Source of the DNA: Actinomycetes bacterium
GTDB lineage: Bacteria; Actinomycetota; Actinomycetes; Actinomycetales; Microbacteriaceae
Length of the DNA stretch: 26,256 bases
Reading direction: 5' to 3'
NCBI GenBank assembly: GCA_023386365.1
Contig: JAEWJX010000035.1
Coordinates: 1 to 26,256 of the forward strand
Numbering within the stretch: the stretch's first letter is position 1; the number at the start of each line of letters is the position of its first letter. Positions 1 to 8,105 of this stretch are shown here, piece by piece. The translations under genes were made by a program, and so were the position numbers. The notes beneath the pieces were generated by a model. That model did not search any database and was not told the DNA's origin. It was given only the letters and a program-made list of their open reading frames with translations.

Positions 1-3000
1 GTCCACCGGCGTGCTTGAGCGAGGTGAGCGGGGCCGCACCGGTGCCACCGTCGTGCCCGGAGATCAGCACGACGTCGGCGTGCGCCTTCGACACACCCGC
101 GGCAACCGTGCCGACACCGTTCTCGGCGACGAGCTTGACGTGCACGCGCGCCGCCGGGTTGGCGTTCCTCAGGTCGTGGATGAGCTGCGCCAGGTCCTCG
201 ATCGAGTAGATGTCGTGGTGCGGCGGCGGCGAGATGAGGCCGACACCGGGGGTCGAGTGACGCGTGCGCGCCACCCACGGGTACACCTTCGTCGCCATCA
301 ACTGGCCACCCTCGCCGGGCTTGGCGCCCTGGGCCATCTTGATCTGGATGTCGGTGGCGTTCGTGAGGTAGAGGCTCGTCACGCCGAAGCGCCCGGATGC
401 CACCTGCTTGATGCGGCTGCGGCGCGCCGGGTCGAGGAGCCGGTCGACGTCCTCGCCACCCTCACCCGTGTTCGAGCGCCCGCCGATGCGGTTCATCGCG
501 ATCGCGAGGGTCTCGTGCGCCTCCTTCGAGATCGACCCGTAGCTCATCGCACCGGTGTTGAACCGTTCGATGATCGAGGAGATCGGCTCGACCTCGTCGA
601 TCGGGACCGCCGGACGCTCCCCCGACTTGATGCGGAAGAGGCCACGCAGCGTCATGAGGCGCTCGGCCTGCTCATCGACGGACTTCGTGTACTCGCGGAA
701 GATGTCGAACCGACGGGTGCGCGTCGAGTGCTGCAGCTTGAAGACCGTCTCGGGGCTGAAGAGATGCGGCGGCCCCTCCCGGCGCCACTGGTACTCACCG
801 CCCGTCTCCAGGCGCTCGTGCACCTTCTCGCCGGTGTTCTCCGGGTAGGCGCTCGTGTGGCGGATGAGGTTCTCGGCCGCGATCACATCGACGCCCACGC
901 CACCCAGCAGGGTGGTGGTGCCGGTGAAGTAGCGGTCGATGAACTCCTGACTGAGCCCCACGGCCTCGAACGCCTGGGCGCCCGCGTAGGAACCGATCAC
1001 CGAGATGCCCATCTTGGACATGATCTTCAGAACGCCCTTGCCGAGCGCCTTGATGAGGTTCTTGACCGCCTTCTCCGCGGTGATGCCCTGGAGCATGCCG
1101 GATGCGACCAGCTGCTCCGCCGACTCCATGGCGAGGTACGGGTTGATCGCCGACGCACCGTAGCCGAGCAGCAGGGCAGCGTGGTGCACCTCGCGGGCGT
1201 CGCCGGTCTCGACGATCAAGCCCACCCGCATCCGGGTCTCCTGGCGGATGAGGTGGTGGTGCACCGCCGCGAGCATCAGCAGCGACGGGATCGGGGCGAG
1301 GTCCTTGTTGGAGTCGCGGTCGGAGAGCACCAGGAACTGGGCGCCCGCCGCGATCGCCTCGTCGGCTTCGCGGCACATCTCGTCGATGCGCTTCTCCATG
1401 GCCTTCTTGCCGGAGTCGAACCGGTACAGGCCGCGGATCGTGTGGGTGAGACGCTCGCCGTTCTCGGAGCCGATGCGGATGATCTTGGCGAGCTCGTCGT
1501 TGTCGATCACCGGGAAGTCGAGCACGATCTGGCGCGCGTGCTCCGGAGTGGCGTCGAGCAGGTTGCGCTCCGGACCGAGGCCGAGCCGCATCGAGGTGAC
1601 AACCTCTTCGCGGATCGAGTCGAGCGGCGGGTTCGTCACCTGCGCGAACGCCTGCGTGAAGTAGTCGAAGATCAGGCGGGGGCGCTCCGACAGCACCGCG
1701 ATCGGCGTGTCGGAACCCATCGCACCGAGCGGCTCGGCGCCGTTCAGGGCCATGGGGCCGATGAGGATGCGCACCTCCTCCTCGGTGTAGCCGAAGGTGC
1801 GCTGGCGGCGGGTGACCGACGCTGCGGTGTGCACGATGTGCTCACGGGGCGGCAGGTCCTCGAGCTCGATGCGGTTCTCGTCGACCCACTCCGCGTACGG
1901 CTGGGCGGCGGCGAGCTGCGACTTGATCTCGTCGTCCTCGATGATGCGTCCCTCGACCGTGTCGATGAGGAACATCCGGCCGGGACGCAGTCGGCCCTTG
2001 CGCACGATCTTGTCGGCCGGGAAGTCGAGCACGCCGATCTCGCTCGCGAGCACGACGAGCCCGTCATCGGTCACCAGGAACCGGCCCGGACGCAGACCGT
2101 TGCGGTCGAGCGTCGCACCGACGAGCGAACCGTCGGTGAAGACGAGCGCCGCGGGGCCGTCCCACGGCTCCATGAGCGCCGAGTGGTAGTCGTAGAAGCC
2201 CTTGCGCGCCGGGTCGATGTCGGCCTGGTTCTCCCACGCCTCCGGGACCATCATCATGATCGCGTGCGGGAGGCTGCGCCCGCCGAGCGTGAGCAGCTCC
2301 ACGACCTCGTCGAAGGAGGCCGAGTCGCTGGCGCCCTCGGAAACGATCGGGAACAGGGGACGCAGGTCGCCCAGGTCGTCCGACTGGAGCTGGCTCTGGC
2401 GGGCGCGCATCCAGTTGCGGTTGCCCTGCACCGTATTGATCTCGCCGTTGTGGGCGATCATGCGGAACGGCTGCGCGAGCGGCCACGACGGGAACGTGTT
2501 CGTGGAGTAGCGCGAATGCACGAGCGCGAGCTTGGTGGCAAAACGCTCATCCGACAGGTCGGGGTAGAACGGTTCGAGCTGCAGGGTCGTGACCATGCCC
2601 TTGTAGACGAGCGTGCGGCTCGACAGCGACGGCAGGTAGGAACCGAGTTCACGCTCCGCGCGCTTGCGCAGACGGAAAGTCAGTCGGTCGAGACCGATAC
2701 CGGACAGGGGCTTGCCCGCCGCATCCGTGCGCGATGACCGCACGAAAACCTGCTCGAACGCCGGGGCCGCCTCGCGGGCGAGGGTTCCCAGGTGCTCGGG
2801 CTCGGTGGGGACCTCACGCCACCCGATGATCTCGAGACCCTCTTCGACGGCGATGCGCCCGAACGCCTCCTGCTCGGCCGCACGAGCCTCGTCGTCGAGC
2901 GGGAGGAACGCCATACCCACCGCGTACTGGCCGACGGGAGGCAGATCGAACTCGACCACCGCGCGCAGGAAGGCGTCGGGGATCTGCGTGATGATGCCGG

Positions 3001-3235
3001 CGCCGTCGCCGGTTCCCGCATCCGACCCGACCGCGCCGCGGTGCTCCAGGTGACGCAGCGCGTCGAGGGCATTGACGACGATGTCGTGACCCGCGGTGCC
3101 GCGCAGTGTCGCCACCATCGCGAGACCACAGGCGTCCTTCTCGAAGGCGGGGTTGTAGAGGCCCTGTGCCTCCGGAACCGTGCTGAAACGCGCGAAGGGA
3201 CCGGGGGGACCGGGGATGCTGCGAGAGTGCGCCAT
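1..3235 (-). CDS. gltB: Glutamate synthase large subunit, partial (C-terminal third outside window)
   Basis: The product is the large (alpha) subunit of glutamate synthase, which makes two glutamates from glutamine and 2-oxoglutarate in the cytoplasm, normally with GltD. The ATG start has GAGGA eight bases upstream (3244-3248). Residues 1-35 look like the propeptide removed to expose Cys36 (in KDACGLAM), the type 2 glutamine amidotransferase nucleophile. The amidotransferase domain fills roughly the first 430 residues and includes HNGEINTVQGN. A central domain with KIMSKMGIS lies near residue 735. The start of the FMN/2-oxoglutarate barrel follows, with GEGGQLM, ISPPPHHDIYS and GHDGGTGA. About 1078 codons are present against the usual ~1500. 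The cysteines of the 3Fe-4S cluster and the beta-helix domain should lie beyond position 1. The gene follows lgt after the largest gap in the window. The product call is very secure. Confidence 0.97.
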   Translation of the reverse strand, partial: MAHSRSIPGPPGPFARFSTVPEAQGLYNPAFEKDACGLAMVATLRGTAGHDIVVNALDALRHLEHRGAVGSDAGTGDGAGIITQIPDAFLRAVVEFDLPPVGQYAVGMAFLPLDDEARAAEQEAFGRIAVEEGLEIIGWREVPTEPEHLGTLAREAAPAFEQVFVRSSRTDAAGKPLSGIGLDRLTFRLRKRAERELGSYLPSLSSRTLVYKGMVTTLQLEPFYPDLSDERFATKLALVHSRYSTNTFPSWPLAQPFRMIAHNGEINTVQGNRNWMRARQSQLQSDDLGDLRPLFPIVSEGASDSASFDEVVELLTLGGRSLPHAIMMMVPEAWENQADIDPARKGFYDYHSALMEPWDGPAALVFTDGSLVGATLDRNGLRPGRFLVTDDGLVVLASEIGVLDFPADKIVRKGRLRPGRMFLIDTVEGRIIEDDEIKSQLAAAQPYAEWVDENRIELEDLPPREHIVHTAASVTRRQRTFGYTEEEVRILIGPMALNGAEPLGAMGSDTPIAVLSERPRLIFDYFTQAFAQVTNPPLDSIREEVVTSMRLGLGPERNLLDATPEHARQIVLDFPVIDNDELAKIIRIGSENGERLTHTIRGLYRFDSGKKAMEKRIDEMCREADEAIAAGAQFLVLSDRDSNKDLAPIPSLLMLAAVHHHLIRQETRMRVGLIVETGDAREVHHAALLLGYGASAINPYLAMESAEQLVASGMLQGITAEKAVKNLIKALGKGVLKIMSKMGISVIGSYAGAQAFEAVGLSQEFIDRYFTGTTTLLGGVGVDVIAAENLIRHTSAYPENTGEKVHERLETGGEYQWRREGPPHLFSPETVFKLQHSTRTRRFDIFREYTKSVDEQAERLMTLRGLFRIKSGERPAVPIDEVEPISSIIERFNTGAMSYGSISKEAHETLAIAMNRIGGRSNTGEGGEDVDRLLDPARRSRIKQVASGRFGVTSLYLTNATDIQIKMAQGAKPGEGGQLMATKVYPWVARTRHSTPGVGLISPPPHHDIYSIEDLAQLIHDLRNANPAARVHVKLVAENGVGTVAAGVSKAHADVVLISGHDGGTGAAPLTSLKHAGG

Positions 3236-3344
3236 GGCAACCGTCCTCACATTGGAACTGGGGTGGGACGTCGATGGCCCAACGAATCGAGGGATTCCGG
3301 AGCCGTCGTACAGGCGGTCCGGTTCGTCAGCGAGGTGGTGCGAA
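3236..3344 (-). promoter_or_regulatory. lgt-gltB intergenic gap, no recognised promoter
   Basis: At 109 bases this is the largest gap in the window and the most likely place for a separate gltB promoter. I can see the gltB Shine-Dalgarno (GAGGA, 3244-3248) but no convincing -10/-35 pair. An imperfect inverted repeat at 3297-3322 (CCGGA-CCG against CGG-C-TCCGG, one bulge) could form a weak hairpin after lgt. It has no T-run, so I do not call it a terminator. Confidence 0.3.
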
Positions 3345-4427
3345 CTAGCTTGTCCGGGTGGAACCGCTTGTGGCGGCGACTTCGGAGACCTCCGCGGCAT
3401 CATCGCCCGGCTCGTCCGAATCCGAATAGGTGTCCTCGGAGTCTACCGCAGCCTGAGCCTCCGGACGTCGACCCGGGAGGTACGCGTCGGGTTCGGCGCC
3501 GGTATGACGCTTCGACTGGACGATCAGGATGACGATACCGAGCACGATCGCGGCCAGAGCGGCCCAGACGTTCGAGCGGATTCCGAGGAACGTCTCGCTC
3601 GGGTCGAGGCGGATCGACTCGAACCAGCTGCGGCCGACGCCGTACCAGATCAGGTACAGCGCGAGCACCTTGCCCCACTGCCAGAAGGTCTTGCGCTCCT
3701 GGACGGGCAGCAACTTGCCGGGGACGCGGCGGAACTGCTCGGTGATGAGGAGGATGAGGACGAAACCGGCGAGGTTCCACAGGATCTCGTAGAGGAACGT
3801 CGGGTGGAACAGCACGTCGTCGCCGATGCCGTTCGGGATCGCCGCGTTCGGGCGGTCGATCACGAGGCCCCACGGCAGGTCGGTGGGAAGCCCGAAGAGC
3901 TCCTGGTTGAACCAGTTGCCGAGACGTCCGAACGCCTGGGCGACCAGCAGCGCGGGGGCGATCGCATCCGCGACGGTCCAGAACCGCAGACCCGTGATGC
4001 GGCAGCCGATCCACACACCCAGCGCGCCACCGATGAGGGCGCCGAAGATGGCGCCGCCGCCCTCCCAGATGGCCCAGATGTTGCCCGCGACGAACGGGTT
4101 CCACCAGTTCTCGTGGCCGGGACCGAAGTAGTCACCGGGGTGCGTGGCCACGTGGTACAGCCGCGCGAAGACGATGCCGAGCACGACGGCCCAGATGCCC
4201 ACATCGACGATCACCCACGGCTCGGCACCGCGACGGGTGAGTCGGCCGTTCGCGATGATCACCGCGGCGAAGATGCCGATGATGATCACGATCGCGTACG
4301 TGGTGATGCGCAGCGCGAGCGTCTCGTCGACGGCGGGGAAGATCGCGTGCAGCCACTCCCCGTACGGGATGTGGAGCTGCTGCCAGTCGGGAGACGGGCT
4401 CGGGATGCTGATGGGGGCGGCGAACAC
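3345..4427 (-). CDS. lgt: Prolipoprotein diacylglyceryl transferase
   Basis: This inner-membrane enzyme transfers diacylglycerol from phosphatidylglycerol to the lipobox cysteine of prolipoproteins, the first step of lipoprotein maturation. The 360-residue product has the family signature GRLGNWFNQELFG at 167-179, with the conserved Arg168 and Asn171. YH at 91-92 and YGVGRSWFES (Arg266) match the other conserved sites. Several hydrophobic segments are visible, for example near 41-60, 72-90, 124-142, 211-230 and 287-304. The GTG start at 4427 gives the usual N-terminus (VFAAPISIPSP); the frame stays open upstream only because it runs antiphase through trpA. Residues ~305-360 form a hydrophilic acidic tail, beyond the conserved core, probably cytoplasmic and unstructured. 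The start lies 10 bases after the trpA stop, so co-transcription with trp genes is likely. Confidence 0.95.
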   Translation of the reverse strand: MFAAPISIPSPSPDWQQLHIPYGEWLHAIFPAVDETLALRITTYAIVIIIGIFAAVIIANGRLTRRGAEPWVIVDVGIWAVVLGIVFARLYHVATHPGDYFGPGHENWWNPFVAGNIWAIWEGGGAIFGALIGGALGVWIGCRITGLRFWTVADAIAPALLVAQAFGRLGNWFNQELFGLPTDLPWGLVIDRPNAAIPNGIGDDVLFHPTFLYEILWNLAGFVLILLITEQFRRVPGKLLPVQERKTFWQWGKVLALYLIWYGVGRSWFESIRLDPSETFLGIRSNVWAALAAIVLGIVILIVQSKRHTGAEPDAYLPGRRPEAQAAVDSEDTYSDSDEPGDDAAEVSEVAATSGSTRTS

Positions 4428-4437
4428 GGTTCGGAGT

Positions 4438-5211
4438 CTACTTTCCCTGGGAGAGAGCGGATGCCACACGGGCGAGGCGGTCGATGCCGCCTTCCGCGAG
4501 GGCGGTGACGAGAGCGGAGCCGACGATCGCGCCGTCGGCGTAGCCGAGGACCTCGGCCACCTGCTCCGGGGTCGAGATACCGACACCCACGCAGGCGGAG
4601 ATCGTCTCGGGGCCGGTGGCTCCGGCGACGCGCAGCCGCGCGACCAGTGCGCGGGCCTTCGCGTCGACGTCGGCGCGTGCGCCCGTGATCCCCATGGTGG
4701 AGACGGCATAGACGAACCCGCGGCTCGACGACACGGTCTCGGCGAGACGGGCGTCGGTGGACGACGGAGCGGCGAGGAAGACCCGATCGAGGCCGGTGCG
4801 CTCGCTCTCGGCCAGCCAGTCGGCGGCGTAGTCGGGGGTGATGTCGGGGGTGATGAGCCCCGCTCCCCCGGCGTCGCGCAGCGCGTCGGCGAAACGACCG
4901 ACGCCGTACTGCACGACCGGGTTCCAGTAGGTCATCACCAGAACCGGCGCGTCGACGCGGCTGCGCACCGCCTCGACGGCGGTGAAGACGTCACGCACGC
5001 GGAAACCGGCCGACAGTGCCTCCTGCGTGGCCTTCTGGATGGCGAGGCCGTCCATGACCGGGTCGGAGTACGGCAGCCCGAGTTCCAGCACGTCGACACC
5101 GCTCTCGACGAGCGCGACCGCGGCGTCGACACTCGTGTCGAGGTCGGGGAACCCGACGGGCAGGTAGCCGACGAGCGCGCCGGAGCCCGTGATCGCATCC
5201 GCGGTCTTCAC
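4438..5211 (-). CDS. trpA: Tryptophan synthase alpha subunit
   Basis: TrpA cleaves indole-3-glycerol phosphate to indole and glyceraldehyde-3-phosphate, then passes indole through a tunnel to TrpB in the alpha2-beta2 complex. The 257-residue product is a TIM barrel of standard length. The motif LELGLPYSDPVMDG carries Glu43 and Asp54, equivalent to catalytic Glu49 and Asp60 of the E. coli enzyme with the same spacing of 11. The phosphate-binding segments STMGITGAR and GVGIST and the C-terminal DGAIVGSAL are all present. The ATG start overlaps the trpB stop by four bases (ATGA), implying translational coupling. Nothing is unusual. Confidence 0.97.
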   Translation of the reverse strand: MKTADAITGSGALVGYLPVGFPDLDTSVDAAVALVESGVDVLELGLPYSDPVMDGLAIQKATQEALSAGFRVRDVFTAVEAVRSRVDAPVLVMTYWNPVVQYGVGRFADALRDAGGAGLITPDITPDYAADWLAESERTGLDRVFLAAPSSTDARLAETVSSSRGFVYAVSTMGITGARADVDAKARALVARLRVAGATGPETISACVGVGISTPEQVAEVLGYADGAIVGSALVTALAEGGIDRLARVASALSQGK

Positions 5212-6425
5212 GACTGCACCGCTCCCTCGTCGAACAGACCGAACCAGGTGCCGGCGGTGGCCACATCCTTGTCGCCGCGACCGGAGAGGTTCACGAGGAT
5301 GATCGCGTCGGGGCCGAGTTCGCGGCCGAGGCGCAACGCACCGGCCAGAGCATGCGCCGATTCGATAGCCGGGATGATGCCTTCGGTGCGGCTGAGGAGT
5401 CTCAGCGCCTCCATGGCCTCCGCGTCGGTGGCGGGGAGGTAGCTCGCCCGCCCCGAGTCGGCCAGGAACGCGTGCTCAGGACCCACTCCCGGGTAATCGA
5501 GACCGGCGGAGATCGAGTGGGACTCGATCGTCTGACCGTCTTCGTCCTGCAGCAGGTAGCTGCGCGCACCGTGCAGCACACCCGGCCGCCCGCGTTCGAT
5601 GGACGCGGCGTGGCGCTCGGTGTCGACGCCGTCGCCGGCCGCCTCGAAGCCGTAGAGGGCCACATCCGCGTCGTCGAGGAACGCGTGGAAGATGCCGATC
5701 GCGTTCGAGCCGCCGCCGACGCAGGCAGCCACCGCATCCGGGAGACGCCCCGTGAGCTCGAGCACCTGCGCCCGCGCCTCCTCGCCGATGATCTTCTGGA
5801 AGTCGCGCACCATGGCCGGGAACGGATGCGGACCCGCCGCCGTGCCGAAGATGTAGTTGGTCGTCTCGACGGACGCGACCCACTCGCGGTAGGCGTCGTT
5901 GATGGCGTCCTTCAGCGTGCGCGACCCGGTGGTGACCGACACCACCTCAGCACCCAGCAGCCGCATCCGCGCCACATTGAGCGCCTGACGCTGCGTGTCG
6001 ACCTCGCCCATGTAGATGGTGCAGTCGAGACCGAAGAGGGCCGCGGCGGTCGCCGTGGCCACCCCGTGCTGACCGGCGCCGGTCTCGGCGATGACGCGCG
6101 TCTTGCCGATTCGCTTCGTGAGCAGCGCCTGACCGAGGACGTTGTTGATCTTGTGCGAACCGGTGTGGTTGAGGTCTTCGCGCTTCAGGATGATGCGGGC
6201 ACCGCCGGCGTGTTCCGCGAATCGAGGGACCTCGGTGATGATCGACGGGCGGCCCGTATAGCTGCGGTGGAGTTCGGTCAACTCGGCCTGGAAGGCGGGA
6301 TCGGCTTTCGCCTCCTCGTAGGCGGCGGCGAGCTCGTCAATCGCGGCGATGAGCGACTCGGGCATGAAGCGCCCGCCGTAGCTGCCGAAGAACGGGCCCG
6401 GCTGGTCGCGGAACGAGGCGTTCAT
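5208..6425 (-). CDS. trpB: Tryptophan synthase beta subunit
   Basis: TrpB is the pyridoxal-phosphate subunit that condenses indole with serine to form tryptophan. The 405-residue product is of normal length for TrpB1. The cofactor lysine is Lys92 in LNHTGSHKINN, and the phosphate-binding loop GGGSNAIG is present, as is the N-terminal FGSYGGRFMPE that contacts TrpA. The C-terminal region contains LVNLSGRGDKD, another conserved element. The ATG start overlaps the trpC stop by four bases, and its own stop overlaps trpA by four, so trpC, trpB and trpA are read as a coupled set. No anomalies are seen. Confidence 0.98.
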   Translation of the reverse strand: MNASFRDQPGPFFGSYGGRFMPESLIAAIDELAAAYEEAKADPAFQAELTELHRSYTGRPSIITEVPRFAEHAGGARIILKREDLNHTGSHKINNVLGQALLTKRIGKTRVIAETGAGQHGVATATAAALFGLDCTIYMGEVDTQRQALNVARMRLLGAEVVSVTTGSRTLKDAINDAYREWVASVETTNYIFGTAAGPHPFPAMVRDFQKIIGEEARAQVLELTGRLPDAVAACVGGGSNAIGIFHAFLDDADVALYGFEAAGDGVDTERHAASIERGRPGVLHGARSYLLQDEDGQTIESHSISAGLDYPGVGPEHAFLADSGRASYLPATDAEAMEALRLLSRTEGIIPAIESAHALAGALRLGRELGPDAIILVNLSGRGDKDVATAGTWFGLFDEGAVQS

Positions 6426-7198
6426 CCTGCCGCCAGGAAGGACTCGAGGGTCGCGACAGGGTCGTCGCCCGTGACGAGCGCCTCACCGATCAGCACCACG
6501 TCCGCGCCGGCGGCACGGTAGTGGGCGACATCGGCCGGCGAGGTGACGGCGGACTCCGCGATGCGGACGACTCCGGCCGGGATCGAATCCGCGAGAGATC
6601 CGAAGAGGTCGCGATCGAGTTGGAAGGTCGAGAGGTCGCGGGCGTTCACCCCGACCACCGCGGCGCCGATCTCGAGCGCCCGGTCGACCTCCTCTGCGCT
6701 GTGCGTCTCAACGAGGGCCGTCATGCCCAGCTGGTGGATGAGCGCGTGCAGTTCACGCAGCGCCTTCTGCTCCAAAGCGGCGACGATGAGCAGCACCAGG
6801 TCGGCGCCCGCCGCTCGGGCCTCGAACACCTGGTACGGCTCAGCGATGAAGTCCTTGCGGAGAACGGGGATGTCGACGGCGGCGCGCACATCGCGCAGGT
6901 CGTCGAGCGAGCCGCCGAACCGACGCTGCTCCGTGAGCACGCTGATCGCGCTGGCTCCGCCGGTCTGGTACGAGACGGCCAGTGCGGCAGGGTCACGGAT
7001 CTCGGCGAGCGGACCACGGGACGGGCTCGCGCGCTTCACCTCGGCGATCACCTTCACCCGGTCTGCCGGGGCGAGCGCGGCGAGGGCGTCCATAGGAGCG
7101 GGCGCGGCGAGGGCGTCCGCCTCCACCTCCGCGAGGCTTCGGGCAGCACGACGCTCCGAGGCGTCTTCGAGAGCCCCGGCTACGAGTTCCGAGAGCAC
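6422..7198 (-). CDS. trpC: Indole-3-glycerol phosphate synthase
   Basis: This enzyme closes the indole ring, converting carboxyphenylaminodeoxyribulose phosphate to indole-3-glycerol phosphate. The product has 258 residues, the length of a monofunctional TrpC with no fused TrpF domain. The signature IAEVKRASPSRGPL at 51-64 supplies Glu53 and Lys55, and Lys114 (in LRKDF), Glu164, Asn185 and Glu215 match the other catalytic positions of the family. The start is GTG at 7198, one base after the TAG stop of the small membrane-protein gene. The Shine-Dalgarno is weak, so translation may depend on coupling to that gene. In actinobacteria the missing TrpF step is usually supplied by the bifunctional isomerase PriA (HisA/TrpF), which is not in this window. 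Confidence 0.97.
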   Translation of the reverse strand: MLSELVAGALEDASERRAARSLAEVEADALAAPAPMDALAALAPADRVKVIAEVKRASPSRGPLAEIRDPAALAVSYQTGGASAISVLTEQRRFGGSLDDLRDVRAAVDIPVLRKDFIAEPYQVFEARAAGADLVLLIVAALEQKALRELHALIHQLGMTALVETHSAEEVDRALEIGAAVVGVNARDLSTFQLDRDLFGSLADSIPAGVVRIAESAVTSPADVAHYRAAGADVVLIGEALVTGDDPVATLESFLAAG

Positions 7199-7199
7199 G

Positions 7200-7430
7200 C
7201 TACGAGTGCGCCTTCGGCAGGTACTTCGGACCCTTGACCCCGTAGCCGAGCTTCGCCAGCACCACGCCGACCAGCAGGCCGACGACGAGCAGCGCGGCCG
7301 AAGCCCACACGAGCCAGACGACCTCGAACCAGAAAGCGAACGTGCCGATCACGAAGGCGGTCAGCATGATGGTCACCGCGACCCAGGCTGCGGGCGAGTT
7401 GCCGTGTCCGGGATCGTGCGTGTCGGTCAC
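7200..7430 (-). CDS. HGxxPAAW family small membrane protein, unknown function
   Basis: This 76-residue protein has HGNSPAAW at residues 9-16, the hallmark after which the actinobacterial HGxxPAAW family is named. Two hydrophobic segments, about 17-35 and 38-60, are followed by a short basic tail (KGPKYLPK). It is probably a two-pass inner-membrane protein with both ends on the same side. The start is GTG at 7430, strongly supported by AAGGAG at 7437-7442 six bases upstream. It sits between the Trp-associated membrane protein and trpC. Family members recur next to trp genes in actinobacteria, but I know of no established function. The location suggests a role linked to tryptophan synthesis or simply co-expression; the sequence does not say which. 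Confidence 0.88.
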   Translation of the reverse strand: MTDTHDPGHGNSPAAWVAVTIMLTAFVIGTFAFWFEVVWLVWASAALLVVGLLVGVVLAKLGYGVKGPKYLPKAHS

Positions 7431-7453
7431 GTGGGGCTCCTTCTCGAGTGCGC

Positions 7454-7491
7454 GCGGGCGAAGCGCCCGCAGGAAGTCCCGCGATGGCGGG
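7454..7491 (-). repeat. Tandem GC-rich hairpins between two trp-cluster membrane genes
   Basis: Two perfect inverted repeats lie in the 71-base gap. The upstream one (7478-7491) has arms CCCGC/GCGGG and a 4-base loop. The downstream one (7454-7470) has arms GCGGGCG/CGCCCGC and a 3-base loop. Neither is followed by a T-run in the transcript, so a classical intrinsic terminator is unlikely. They end 12 bases before the Shine-Dalgarno of the HGxxPAAW gene. They could affect RNA stability or partial transcript release; this is inference. Confidence 0.5.
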
Positions 7492-7501
7492 CTCGGTCAG
7501 T

Positions 7502-8104
7502 CTAGCGGGAGGGCGTGGTGGGGTCGTCGCCGTCGCTCAGCGCGTCCCATTCCGCAATCGGGTCGACGGGGGCGTCCGACGACTCGGCTTCGACGCGCGT
7601 GCGGCTGTACTTGCGGCCCGAGACCGGCCAACGGGGAGCCGTGACCGCCACGAAGGCACCGACGAGCACGATCACGGCGCCGAAGGCGATCGCCACGACG
7701 GGCCATGCCGTGACCTCCACCTGGGCGACGAGAGCGGCGACCGATTCGTGGCCCGACACCCCGGTCAGCTCGGTCAGCGCCGACGCCGACGCCGCGACCG
7801 GGTCGTTGAGCGAGACGATCGCGACGGCCACGATGCACGCCCCGACGAGTGCCTCCAGGATCCCGAGGATCGCCCGGAACACGGGGCCGGCGATGGCCAG
7901 GGCGGCGACCAGCGCGAGGGTCGTGAGGGCGAGCGGTGCCAGACCGCTCGCTGCCGCGTCACCGCCCACGACGAGCGCCTGACCGTCGCCCGTCCCCGCG
8001 ACGAGCGTCAAGGTGAACCACGGCTGCGACCACGCCAGCAGCACGAGACCCGCCAGCAATGCTGTCGCCCCGAGCAGCAGCCCGCGTAGGCGCGCCCCGC
8101 TCAT
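7502..8104 (-). CDS. Trp biosynthesis-associated membrane protein
   Basis: This is a 200-residue integral membrane protein of the actinobacterial Trp-biosynthesis-associated family (TIGR02234-like). About four hydrophobic segments are seen near 7-25, 55-75, 78-99 and 133-155. The motif WSQPWF at 25-30 follows the first segment. The hydrophilic C-terminus carries the conserved RWPVSGRKYSRTR and IAEWDALSDGDDPT stretches. The ATG start at 8104 lies one base after the trpE stop; the frame is open further upstream only by running antiphase through trpE. The biochemical role is not established. Being locked between trpE and trpC suggests transport, membrane tethering or another accessory function in tryptophan metabolism, but nothing in the sequence proves this. 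Confidence 0.9.
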   Translation of the reverse strand: MSGARLRGLLLGATALLAGLVLLAWSQPWFTLTLVAGTGDGQALVVGGDAAASGLAPLALTTLALVAALAIAGPVFRAILGILEALVGACIVAVAIVSLNDPVAASASALTELTGVSGHESVAALVAQVEVTAWPVVAIAFGAVIVLVGAFVAVTAPRWPVSGRKYSRTRVEAESSDAPVDPIAEWDALSDGDDPTTPSR

Positions 8105-8105
8105 G

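Noticed and set aside
11..2737. A 908-codon open frame on the plus strand
   Set aside because: It is antisense to gltB. Its product is Arg/Asp/Val-rich low-complexity sequence with no recognisable domain, as expected opposite a GC3-rich gene, while the minus strand reads as clear glutamate synthase.
3180..4508. A 442-codon plus-strand open frame
   Set aside because: It is antisense to lgt and crosses the lgt-gltB gap; no motif and no ribosome site of note.
7454..7470. Intrinsic terminator after the Trp-associated membrane protein
   Set aside because: The hairpin is strong but no T-run follows it, and the next gene starts 24 bases later on the same strand.
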